Shown here: one piece after another, positions 27,992 to 35,637 of the stretch
Layout of the letters: each line of letters starts with the position of its first letter
How positions within the stretch are numbered: position 1 is the first letter of the stretch
From: Duganella aquatilis
GTDB lineage: Bacteria; Pseudomonadota; Gammaproteobacteria; Burkholderiales; Burkholderiaceae_D
Assembly: GCF_009674565.1 (NCBI RefSeq)
Contig: NZ_WKJL01000005.1
Location: forward strand, 186,001 to 250,000
Direction of reading: 5' to 3'
DNA length: 64,000 nt
Made by a program: the position numbers and the translations under genes
The notes under the pieces: generated by a model
Seen by the model: the letters and a program-made list of their open reading frames with translations, nothing else
Told to the model about the DNA's origin: nothing
Database searches by the model: none

Positions 27992-28962
27992 AAGCGTTCG
28001 CCCGTCAGCGCTTCGGCCTTGGCCCACAGCGCGTCGGCGCGCGCCGGGTCGAGGGCATATGGACGCACGCCGGCGCTGAAGGCGCTGACCGTCGCGTCGT
28101 CCGCCAGGATTTCGCCGACGTGGCAGTCTTCGCAGTATTTGCCGCCTATGGTGGCCGCATCGGCGGTAATGCCGGCCCACAGCGTGGTGGCCGCGCCCTG
28201 GGCGACGGTCTTCACCGCGAATGGCGGGAAGCCTTGCGCCAGATGCTGTTCGTTCATTGACGTGAACGCTGCCTGGAAGTTGGCAGGATCCATATTCCGC
28301 GTGAGTTCGGTGAGGATCACGCCGGGATGGATGCTGGCCGCGCGCACGCCGCGATGACGGTGGCGCGCATCGAAGGCCACCGCCAGCAGCGCGTCGCCGG
28401 TCTTGGAGCGGCCGTAGGCCAGCCACGGATCGTATGGCGTGTTTGCGAAGTTCGGATCGTCCAGATCGACGTCGGCGAAGCGGTGGCCGTTGGAGGACAG
28501 TACGATCAGCCGTGCACCGTCGCGCATCAGCGGCGCCAGGCGGTTGACCAGCACGAAGTGGCCCAGCACGTTGGTGCCGAACTGGCTTTCGAAGCCGTCC
28601 CTGGTGTGTTCGAACGGCGTGGCCATGACGCCGGCGTTGGCCACCACCAGGTCGAAGGGCTGCCCGGCGGCGCTCATCGCATCGCTGACCTTGCGCACCG
28701 ACGCCAGGTCGGCCAGGTCCATGTGGATGATCTGGAAACTGCCGCCGCTGTGCGCCGCCGCGTCGCGCACCACTTTGGTGTTGACGTGTGCCTTGTCGAG
28801 ATCACGCACGGTGCCGATGACGTCGGCGCCGTGCGCCACCAGGGCGCGGGCGGTTTCCACGCCCAGTCCGGCCGAAACGCCGGTGATGAAGACGCGCTTG
28901 CCGCGCAGGTTGATGCCGTCCAGTACCTCGTCGGTGGTCGATGTTGCGCCAAAAATTTTCAT
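27988..28962 (-). CDS. SDR family oxidoreductase
   Basis: The 324-residue protein belongs to the retinol-dehydrogenase/protochlorophyllide-reductase-like SDRs: GVSAGLGVETARALV for NAD(P) binding, DLADLASVRKV, NAGVMATPFEHTRDGFESQFGTN, catalytic Ser in LIVLSSNGHRF and Tyr/Lys in YGRSKTGDALL. Start ATG 28962 gives the usual N-terminus; the frame continues upstream without family similarity. It is divergent from the AraC regulator at 29102, which probably controls it. Substrate unknown. Confidence 0.88.
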   Translation of the reverse strand: MKIFGATSTTDEVLDGINLRGKRVFITGVSAGLGVETARALVAHGADVIGTVRDLDKAHVNTKVVRDAAAHSGGSFQIIHMDLADLASVRKVSDAMSAAGQPFDLVVANAGVMATPFEHTRDGFESQFGTNVLGHFVLVNRLAPLMRDGARLIVLSSNGHRFADVDLDDPNFANTPYDPWLAYGRSKTGDALLAVAFDARHRHRGVRAASIHPGVILTELTRNMDPANFQAAFTSMNEQHLAQGFPPFAVKTVAQGAATTLWAGITADAATIGGKYCEDCHVGEILADDATVSAFSAGVRPYALDPARADALWAKAEALTGERF

Positions 28963-29101
28963 GGTGTAGTTCTCCGGTAGGTCAAAAGAGAGCGCGCACC
29001 CAGCGCGCCCGCCTTGCCCAAGATACGCCGCCGCCTTGCCGGCCGCTCGCCAAAATTGGTCAATTTCTTGCCTGATCCGCTCAATCCGGTACACTGGACC
29101 G

Positions 29102-29998
29102 ATGGACGACTTAATTGACCAGATGTGCCGACGGGTGCTGCGCCACATGGATGAGCAGCACATGGAGACGGCGATTCCCCGGCTGGCGATCGGCGCGTTC
29201 CGCAATCCCGAACCGACGATGACGGCGGTGGGCGCCGGCGTCTGCCTGGTGCTGCAAGGCGCCAAGCAGATGATGGTGGGGAAGAAGATGCTGCGCTACG
29301 GCGTGGGCGGCTGCTACGCCTCGCTGATCGATTTGCCGACCACGCTGTGCGTGTTCGAAATGGACGGTGACAAGCCTTACCTGGGCACCGGGCTGACGCT
29401 GAACCACGCGCTGTTTACTTCGTTAATCGCCGACATGCCGGAGGCGCCGCCGGATAACGCGGTGCTGGGCTTTCACGTGGGCACGGTGTCGCGTGCCGTG
29501 CTGGAAGCGTGGGATCATTTGCTGGCGCTGCTCGACACGCCGGAAGATATCCCGATCCTCGCGGCGGCGCGCGAGCGCGAACTGCTGTATCGCCTGCTGC
29601 AAAGTCCGCATGGGCCGCTGTTGCGGCAAATCGGGCGCGAGGAGGGCCGGCTGGCGCAGGTGCGGCGCGCGATCGACTGGATGCGCCATCATTTCGACGA
29701 ATCGTTTCCGATCGAGACGGTGGCCGAGATCGCGGGCATGAGCGTGTCATCGTTCAACCGCCACTTCCGCGAGGTCACCTCGACCAGTCCGCTGCAGTAT
29801 CAGAAAACGCTGCGACTGCAGGCGGCGCGCCGCCTGCTGGCCTCCGACATGGACGCCACCCGCACCGCCTACGCCGTCGGCTACGAAAGCCCGTCGCAAT
29901 TCAGCCGCGAATATGCCCGCTTGTTCGGCCGCCCGCCCAAGCAGGACGCCTCGCAACTACGCGAGCATATCAGCGAGATCTCCAGCGTTGTGATCTGA
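29102..29998 (+). CDS. AraC family transcriptional regulator
   Basis: A 298-residue regulator with AraC_N sensor domain (GAGVCLVLQGAKQMMVGKKMLRYGVGG) and C-terminal double HTH (MSVSSFNRHFREVTSTSPLQYQK; AVGYESPSQFSREYARLFGRPP). Start at ATG 29102. It is divergent from the SDR gene with 139 bases between, the common layout for a regulator and its target. It shares domain order and many residues with the regulator at 7123-8025. Confidence 0.9.
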   Translation: MDDLIDQMCRRVLRHMDEQHMETAIPRLAIGAFRNPEPTMTAVGAGVCLVLQGAKQMMVGKKMLRYGVGGCYASLIDLPTTLCVFEMDGDKPYLGTGLTLNHALFTSLIADMPEAPPDNAVLGFHVGTVSRAVLEAWDHLLALLDTPEDIPILAAARERELLYRLLQSPHGPLLRQIGREEGRLAQVRRAIDWMRHHFDESFPIETVAEIAGMSVSSFNRHFREVTSTSPLQYQKTLRLQAARRLLASDMDATRTAYAVGYESPSQFSREYARLFGRPPKQDASQLREHISEISSVVI

Positions 29999-30301
29999 TC
30001 AGCGCGTGCAGCGTGCGCGCCGCCAGTCCGAGCACGGTCACCGTCAGCGCAATCACGCCGATGGCGTGCGGCAATGGTGGCGCCTGAGGAAAGGGATTAG
30101 CAGCTTGGCCATCTTGAGTGCGAGGTCATGGCCCCAGTCCTCGGCGTGGTAATGCGGATAGTCGTGGTGGACCTTGAACTCCATGCCGCTGGAGCACATC
30201 ACGCCGTCCGGCCGTTCGCCGACCAGCGTGATGTCGTAGTGATCCTTCTTCGGCAGAAAGCGGTTGGCCTCCGTGATTCCCTGTCTTTGCTGTGCGACGC
30301 A
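29970..30301 (-). pseudogene. Decayed membrane-protein gene remnant
   Basis: The 344-base stretch between two good genes holds no intact frame, but the minus strand from 30301 reads a protein-like sequence (HYDITLVGERPDGVMCSSG, then DYPHYHAEDWGHDLALKMAK) with no start codon after a TGA. Near 30100 the protein-like reading shifts frame into NPFPQAPPLPHAIGVIALTV and LGLAARTLHALI, a membrane helix, ending at a TGA inside the araC end. This looks like the C-terminal part of a membrane protein broken by a frameshift and 5' loss. The parent family is not recognised. Confidence 0.4.
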
Positions 30302-30342
30302 TCAAAGTACCTCATGCGCGCAAGCTTGGACAGGGAAGCGGC

Positions 30343-30639
30343 TTAGCGTGGCCTCAGTACTTCGACCTGGCGGTCCGCCAGCAGCGCCAGGGCGCGGCCC
30401 ACTACCAGCGACTGATAGTGCTCGGACTGCTTGTGCGCTTCCAGCGCTGCTTCGTCGCGGTACTGCTCCACCAGGAGCAGCGTGTGCGGCTGGTCGACGC
30501 CACGGTAGGCCTCGTAGCTCAGACAGCCTGGCTCGGCCAGCGATTTCGGGCGCATTTCCGCCACGATCGCCAGCACGTCACCGAGCTTGCCATCGACCGG
30601 CTGCCAGCGGGCAACCACGGTGAGTGCGCCGGCGCTCAT
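30343..30639 (-). CDS. Antibiotic biosynthesis monooxygenase (ABM) domain protein
   Basis: A 98-residue dimeric alpha/beta-barrel protein of the ABM/YgiN type: LTVVARWQPVDGKLGDVL, EPGCLSYEAYRGVDQPHTLLLVEQYRDEAALEAHKQSEHYQ. Such proteins often act on quinones or other reactive organics. Its start overlaps by one base the stop of the DJ-1 family gene (TAATG), so they are one operon, read divergently from the LysR regulator. Confidence 0.88.
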   Translation of the reverse strand: MSAGALTVVARWQPVDGKLGDVLAIVAEMRPKSLAEPGCLSYEAYRGVDQPHTLLLVEQYRDEAALEAHKQSEHYQSLVVGRALALLADRQVEVLRPR

Positions 30640-31316
30640 TACTGCGCTCCCTGCAGGGCTTTGACGATTTCCTTCGCCAGGCCAGCGCCCGAGGCTGGAT
30701 TCTGGCCGGTCATCAGACGGCCGTCCACCACCACGTGCTCTTGCCAGACGCTGGCTGCTGCGTACTGGGCGCCTTCGGCACGCAGCGCGGTTTCCAGGTT
30801 GAACGGCACGTCGGCCTGGGCGTAGCCGGCTTCCTCGTCATTGGAGAACGAGGTCAGCTTGCGGCCGTAGACCAGCGGCGTGCCGTCTTCCAGCTTCACG
30901 CCCAGCAGCGCGGCAGGGCCGTGGCAGACGGCGGCGACGATCTTGCCAGCGTTCCAGGCTTGCAGCACGGCGGCTTGCACCTGCGGGTTGTTGGCGATGT
31001 CGACCATCGGGCCCAGGCCGCCAGGGAAGAAGATGGCGTCGTAGTCGCGCACATCCACTTCCGACAGCTTGCGGCTGTGGTTCATGCGGCGGATGGCCGC
31101 GCTGTTGCGGAAGGCCAGTTGTGCCGGATCGTTGGCGTCATAGCCGTCTTCCGGGATGGCGCCGCCTTCCAGCGAAGCGTATTCCACCGCCACGCCGGCG
31201 TGGTCGAACACTTCGTAAGGGTGGGCGACTTCAGGGAAGAAATAGCCGGTGGCGCGTTTGTTAGGGCCGATTTCGGCAGCGTTTGTCAAAATAAACAGTA
31301 CGTGTTTGGTAGTCAT
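30639..31316 (-). CDS. DJ-1/PfpI family protein, Hsp31-like glyoxalase III type
   Basis: A 225-residue class I glutamine amidotransferase-like protein. The nucleophile elbow is AAVCHGPAALLG with the catalytic Cys and following His; an early Glu (NAAEIGPNK region) and the long insertion with YASLEGGAIPEDGYDANDP match the class that includes glyoxalase III/Hsp31-type proteins, which detoxify methylglyoxal. The function is inferred. It is first in a two-gene operon with the ABM protein and divergent from a LysR regulator, suggesting reactive-electrophile stress response. Confidence 0.87.
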   Translation of the reverse strand: MTTKHVLFILTNAAEIGPNKRATGYFFPEVAHPYEVFDHAGVAVEYASLEGGAIPEDGYDANDPAQLAFRNSAAIRRMNHSRKLSEVDVRDYDAIFFPGGLGPMVDIANNPQVQAAVLQAWNAGKIVAAVCHGPAALLGVKLEDGTPLVYGRKLTSFSNDEEAGYAQADVPFNLETALRAEGAQYAAASVWQEHVVVDGRLMTGQNPASGAGLAKEIVKALQGAQ

Positions 31317-31439
31317 GGCGAGCTCCTGATTTAGTTGAGAATCCGCATAACGGTGCGGGTTGAGGTAACTATAGGAGCATCTGGCAGGGCCGGGTAGATA
31401 CTGCTAGGATGACGCAATGTCAAACGAATTAATACAATC

Positions 31440-32363
31440 ATGAGCGATCCTGCCCCGATACTCGATGAATTGCGCGCCATGGCGGTGTTTGCCACAGTGG
31501 TGCGCAGCGGCAGTTTTGCCGCCGCCGCCCGCGCGCTGGGGTTGACGCGCGCCGTGGTCAGCCACCACATCCGCGCGCTGGAGATCAAGCTGGGCGTGCC
31601 GCTGGCCCAGCGCAGCACCCGCAGCTTCAGCCTGACGCCAGCCGGCGAGGCCTTCCGCGTCCATTGCGAGCGCCTGCTGGACGAGGCCAACGACGGCATC
31701 CGCGGCATGGAACTGCTGCGCGCCGAGCCGCGTGGCGAGGTGCGCATCACCTGTTCGCACCACTTCGGCAGCAAGCGCATCCTGCCGGGGCTGCTGGAAT
31801 TCCGGCGCCGCTATCCGGCCATCCGCCTGCACGTGTCGATGAACGACGCCAATGTCGACCTGGTGCAGCAGGGCATCGAGCTGGCGGTGCGCGCCGGGCC
31901 GCTGCCCGATTCGTCGCTGGTGGCGCGGCGGCTGGTGCGCGAGCCGACCATGTTGTGCGCGTCGCCGGCCTATCTGCGGCGCTACCGGACGCCGGCCTCG
32001 GTCGCCGAGCTGGAGCAGCATCGCTGGGTGGTGTATCCGGCCAGCCAGCGCGGCATGACGGTGCGCGTCGACGGCCAGGAAGTCCAGGTGCCGGTGCGCG
32101 GCGACGTGGTGACCGACAGCGCGGCGTCGCGGCTGGCGTTCGTGCTGGCGGGCGAGGGCATCGCGCGCCTGCCGGCCTACGATGCGGCCTCCTTGCTGGG
32201 ATCGGGCGAGCTGGTGCGCGTGCTGCCGGAAGTCGAGACAGCCGCGCTGGAAATCTACCTGGTCCACTCGCAGCGCATCGGCCCCAGCGCGCGGCTGCTG
32301 CGCGACTTCCTGCTGGCTGGGCAACATGATGAGGAAGGCAACAAAAGCCCACTCTTTACGTGA
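31440..32363 (+). CDS. LysR family transcriptional regulator
   Basis: The 307-residue protein has a winged HTH in residues 10-70 (ELRAMAVFATVVRSGSFAAAARAL, TRAVVSHHIRALEIKLGVPLAQRSTRS) and a periplasmic-binding-like effector domain. It resembles the DhaA/PtxR-like group of LysR proteins with substrate domain beginning GEVRITCSHHFG. It is divergent from the DJ-1/ABM operon across 123 bases and probably regulates it. Confidence 0.92.
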   Translation: MSDPAPILDELRAMAVFATVVRSGSFAAAARALGLTRAVVSHHIRALEIKLGVPLAQRSTRSFSLTPAGEAFRVHCERLLDEANDGIRGMELLRAEPRGEVRITCSHHFGSKRILPGLLEFRRRYPAIRLHVSMNDANVDLVQQGIELAVRAGPLPDSSLVARRLVREPTMLCASPAYLRRYRTPASVAELEQHRWVVYPASQRGMTVRVDGQEVQVPVRGDVVTDSAASRLAFVLAGEGIARLPAYDAASLLGSGELVRVLPEVETAALEIYLVHSQRIGPSARLLRDFLLAGQHDEEGNKSPLFT

Positions 32364-32404
32364 ATTTACGCGATTTTCGGCCGTACCTAGCCAATAAGTA
32401 AGAC

Positions 32405-32420
32405 ATTTCCATGTGGAAAT
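32405..32420. promoter_or_regulatory. Palindrome ATTTCC-ATGT-GGAAAT before the sedolisin gene
   Basis: A 6-bp-arm inverted repeat 47 bases upstream of the start codon at 32468. The core TTTCCNTGTGGAAA occurs twice more in the window, at 46361-46374 and 46436-46449, between the chemoreceptor and the second GMC operon. A shared regulator is likely; its identity is unknown. Confidence 0.5.
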
Positions 32421-32467
32421 TTGTTAGTATTTGCTGGCCCCCTCTTTTCCCGATCCGAGAGATTGCC

Positions 32468-34621
32468 ATGCAAGATTTCCTCCGAAACAAGCGCCTCTGG
32501 GCGTTGCCGCTGACCTGCATCGCTGCGCTGCTGAGCGCTTGCGGCGGCGCCGATACCTCCGCCGACAGCGCGCAGGCGCAGAGCGCCGCGCCGCTGGCGA
32601 CCGCTTCCACCATCCTGACGCTGGATCCAGGCAGCCTGGCGCCGGCCGATGCGCAGCAGTTCGCGCAGCCGTCGTTCCACATGGCGCCGGTGCTGCTCGA
32701 TACGCCGGCCGATGCCGCGCCGGGTGACGCGGCGCCGGCCAGCGTGCACACGCAAACCGTGCCGACCGCCTTCCGCCGCCTCGACTCGCGCCGCCTGACG
32801 GTGGAGGCCTTGCGCCAGGTGCAGGCGCTGCGCAGCGCCGACAGCACGACCGACGCCGACACCTCGGCGGCCACGCCGCTGGCCACCACCACCACGGTCG
32901 CCACCTACACCCCGGCGCAGATCCGCGCCGCCTACGGCCTGCCGACGCTGCCGGCCAGCTTCACCGGCCTGACCACGGCCCAGGCGGCCCAGCTTGGCGC
33001 CGGCCAGACCATCTACATCGTCGACGCCCAGCACAACCCGAACGTGGCGGCCGAACTGTCGGCCTTCAACACCAAGTTCGGCCTGCCGGCCTGCGCCACC
33101 AAGGCCATCGCCACCAACGCCAGCCTGCCGCTGGCGACCGCGTCATCGACCGCCTGCGAACTGTCGGTGGTGTACAGCACCGCAGCCGGCGCGATGACCA
33201 GTTCGGCCCCGAGCTACGATTCGGGCTGGGCCACCGAAATCGCGCTGGACGTGCAATGGGCGCACGCCACCGCGCCGCTGGCGCGCATCGTGCTCATCGA
33301 AGCGGCCAGCTCTAGCTATGACAATCTGCTGGGCGGCGTGCGCCTGGCCAACAACCTGGGCGCCGGCATCGTGTCGATGAGCTTTGGCGGCAGCGAAAGC
33401 AGCGGCACCAGCTCGGCCGACAGCGTATTCTCGGCCGCCAACATGACCTACCTGGCCGCCACCGGCGACTCCGGCGCCGGCGTGGCGTGGCCGTCGGTTT
33501 CGCCGAAGGTGCTGGCGGTGGGCGGCACCACGCTGACCTATACTGGCGGCGCCCGCTCGGAAGTGGTGTGGTCCAGCACCGGCGGCGGCGTCAGCCAGTA
33601 TGTTGCGACGCCGTCTTATCAAAGCACGGCGGTGCCGGGCATGGGCACGGCGGCGCACCGCACCGTGGCCGACGTCGCCTTCAACGCCGACCCGAACAGC
33701 GGCCAGTACGTGGCGGTGATCGCCTCCGGCAGCAGCACCGTCAAATGGACCAGCGTCGGCGGCACCAGCCTGGCGACGCCGCAGTGGGCCGGCCTGATCG
33801 CCGTCGCCAACGCGCTGCGCGCCGTCAACGGCAAGGCCGCGCTGGCGGCGCCGCATACCGCGCTGTACACCAATATCTCCACCGTGGCCGGCACTTACGC
33901 CAGCGTGTTTGCCGACATCACCAAGGGCAGCCACGGCAGCTGCAGCGCCTGCAGCGGCGAAGTCGGCTACGACCAGGCCACCGGCCTCGGCACGCCGAAC
34001 GCCACCGCGCTGCTGTCGACTCTGTCCGGCCTGACCGTGCAGACGGCGCCGGTGGTCACGTCCGCCAGCATCAGCGGCAAGGCCGGCACCGCCCTGAGCT
34101 TCACCGTGTCGGTTACCGCCAGCAACGCGGTCACCTACACGCTGACGGGTGCGCCGTCCGGCATGAGCATCAGCAGCGCCGGCGTGGTCAGCTGGGCGGC
34201 GCCGGTGGCCGGCACCTATAGCGTGACGGTCACCGCCAAGGACAGCAAGACCGGCCTGAGCGGGCAGGGCGTGTACTCCGTCGTGATTACCGCCGCCAGC
34301 ACCACGACCACCGGCACCACCGGCACCGGTACGACCGGCACCACCACCGGCGGCGGACCGGTGATCAAGGCGTCGGCCATCACCGGCGTCGCCGGCCGCG
34401 CGTTGAGCGGCACCATCTCCATCAGCGACACGACCAGCAAATCGGTGTCGGTCAGCATCAGCGGCGCGCCGCTGGGCATGTCGTTCCAGGTCAGCGGCAT
34501 GCAGATCGTCGCCAGCTGGGCCTCGCCGGTCACCGGTAGCTACCAGCTGAAAGTGGTGGCCACCGACGGCAACGGCGCCAGCGCCCAGGTCACCGTTCCG
34601 GTCACCGTCAGCGCCCGCTAA
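32468..34621 (+). CDS. S53 family serine-carboxyl peptidase (sedolisin), lipoprotein
   Basis: The 717-residue exported protease begins with a lipoprotein signal whose lipobox LSAC puts the lipidated Cys at residue 25. A propeptide-like region runs to about 155. The catalytic domain (about 155-520) shows the sedolisin pattern: E257-x3-D261 in ATEIALDVQWAHA, D334 in ATGDSGAG for the oxyanion hole, and nucleophile S434 in GGTSLATPQWAGL. Two putative Ig-like repeats (about 525-620 and 637-717), each starting with an A/G-rich strand, are joined by a Thr/Gly linker. It likely acts at the cell surface as an acid-tolerant endopeptidase. Start at ATG 32468, giving the signal peptide. Confidence 0.9.
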   Translation: MQDFLRNKRLWALPLTCIAALLSACGGADTSADSAQAQSAAPLATASTILTLDPGSLAPADAQQFAQPSFHMAPVLLDTPADAAPGDAAPASVHTQTVPTAFRRLDSRRLTVEALRQVQALRSADSTTDADTSAATPLATTTTVATYTPAQIRAAYGLPTLPASFTGLTTAQAAQLGAGQTIYIVDAQHNPNVAAELSAFNTKFGLPACATKAIATNASLPLATASSTACELSVVYSTAAGAMTSSAPSYDSGWATEIALDVQWAHATAPLARIVLIEAASSSYDNLLGGVRLANNLGAGIVSMSFGGSESSGTSSADSVFSAANMTYLAATGDSGAGVAWPSVSPKVLAVGGTTLTYTGGARSEVVWSSTGGGVSQYVATPSYQSTAVPGMGTAAHRTVADVAFNADPNSGQYVAVIASGSSTVKWTSVGGTSLATPQWAGLIAVANALRAVNGKAALAAPHTALYTNISTVAGTYASVFADITKGSHGSCSACSGEVGYDQATGLGTPNATALLSTLSGLTVQTAPVVTSASISGKAGTALSFTVSVTASNAVTYTLTGAPSGMSISSAGVVSWAAPVAGTYSVTVTAKDSKTGLSGQGVYSVVITAASTTTTGTTGTGTTGTTTGGGPVIKASAITGVAGRALSGTISISDTTSKSVSVSISGAPLGMSFQVSGMQIVASWASPVTGSYQLKVVATDGNGASAQVTVPVTVSAR

Positions 34622-34642
34622 ACCGCTCCCCGCTGCACCCGC

Positions 34643-34680
34643 GCGCCCGGATATCCTCCTTCTTGGAGGTATCCGGGCGC
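34643..34680. terminator. Hairpin after the sedolisin gene
   Basis: GCGCCCGGATA-TCCTCC pairs with GGAGG-TATCCGGGCGC (one bulged base) around a 5-base loop. It lies 21 bases after the stop codon. There is no T run, so it may be a rho-dependent or RNA-stabilising structure rather than a classical terminator. Confidence 0.6.
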
Positions 34681-34700
34681 TGTCATTCCCGCTACATTCC

Positions 34701-34735
34701 TGTTATAGTCCCGCCGAAATTGGTCTGACCAATTT
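34701..34735 (+). promoter_or_regulatory. Extended -10 promoter with GntR/FadR-type operator
   Basis: TGTTATAGT at 34701-34709 looks like an extended -10. Eight bases later comes AAATTGGTCTGACCAATTT (34717-34735), a palindrome with 9-bp arms and one central base. It fits the TTGGTNNNACCAA consensus of FadR-subfamily GntR regulators such as PdhR and LldR. A weaker half-match TGGTCAGGCCA follows at 34742. A repressor bound there would cover the transcription start of the GMC dehydrogenase operon. Confidence 0.6.
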
Positions 34736-34772
34736 GTTTCGTGGTCAGGCCATAAATTCACAAATGTATAGT

Positions 34773-34801
34773 TTGACTGTGTAATAAAACTGTTTTAAAC
34801 T
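34773..34801 (+). promoter_or_regulatory. Second putative promoter of the GMC operon
   Basis: TTGACT (34773-34778) and TAAACT (34796-34801) are spaced by 17 bases, 102 bases before the start codon at 34904. It lies downstream of the GntR-type operator, so it might be read independently of it. Confidence 0.4.
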
Positions 34802-34903
34802 GCCTTCAGTTTTTGCGCTAGATCAAGTTTCAATCAAGTTTTTCGCCCGCCGCAGGGTCTGCCGCCGGGTGCATCCTCTTCACTCTCACTACATACGCTA
34901 CCT

Positions 34904-35620
34904 ATGTCCACAGGCAAATTCAGTCCCTCGCGACGGACTATTCTCATGGCCACCGCAGCGGCGGTTCCCCTTGCGTCGATTCCGCTGGTGCGCCAGGCGC
35001 GCGCCGACGGCCTCGAAGGCGTCGAACTCAGCCAGTACCAACCGGTGTTCTTCACGGCGCCAGAATGGCAATTCATCCTGGCGGCCTGCGACCGCCTGAT
35101 CCCGGCCGAGGGCCGCGGTCCGGGCGCGCTGGAAACCAACGTGCCGGTGTTCATCGACCAGCAACTGCACAACGGCCTGGGCGACGACGTCTACATGGCC
35201 GGTCCGCATAAGGCCGATGCCGCGCCGACGCTGGGCTTCCAGGGCACCTTCACGCCGCAGCAGGCCTACCGCACCGGCATCAAGCTGGCGCAGCAGGTCG
35301 CGCAGCAGAAGCATGGCAAGCCGTTCGAACAGCTGGCGGCGGCCGACAAGGACGCCCTGCTGACCGCGCTGCAAAAGAACGAGATCGTGTTTGCCGACCT
35401 GGGCGAGCCGGGCCTGAAAGCCTCGTCGTTCTTCAACCAGATGCTGGGCGACGCCAAGAACGGCTACCTGGCCGACCCCATGTACGGCGGCAACAAGGAC
35501 ATGAAGGCCTGGGTGGCGATCGGCTTCCCCGGCGCCCGCGCGGCGTACACGGAATGGGTCGACCAGCACAACGTGAAATATCCCCTGGGCCCGGTCAGCG
35601 TCAGCGGCAAGCGTGCTTAA
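34904..35620 (+). CDS. Gluconate 2-dehydrogenase subunit 3 family protein (first GMC system)
   Basis: A 238-residue small subunit of a membrane-bound FAD dehydrogenase. The N-terminus is a Tat signal (PSRRTILMATAAAVPLASIP). The mature part has the family segments FTAPEWQFILAACDRLIP, YRTGIKLAQQVAQQKHGKPF and DPMYGGNKDMKAWVAIGFPGAR. It is the chaperone/escort by which the FAD subunit is folded and exported. 17 bases separate it from the GMC gene. Confidence 0.9.
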   Translation: MSTGKFSPSRRTILMATAAAVPLASIPLVRQARADGLEGVELSQYQPVFFTAPEWQFILAACDRLIPAEGRGPGALETNVPVFIDQQLHNGLGDDVYMAGPHKADAAPTLGFQGTFTPQQAYRTGIKLAQQVAQQKHGKPFEQLAAADKDALLTALQKNEIVFADLGEPGLKASSFFNQMLGDAKNGYLADPMYGGNKDMKAWVAIGFPGARAAYTEWVDQHNVKYPLGPVSVSGKRA

Positions 35621-35637
35621 AAAGAAGAAAGTTAAAA

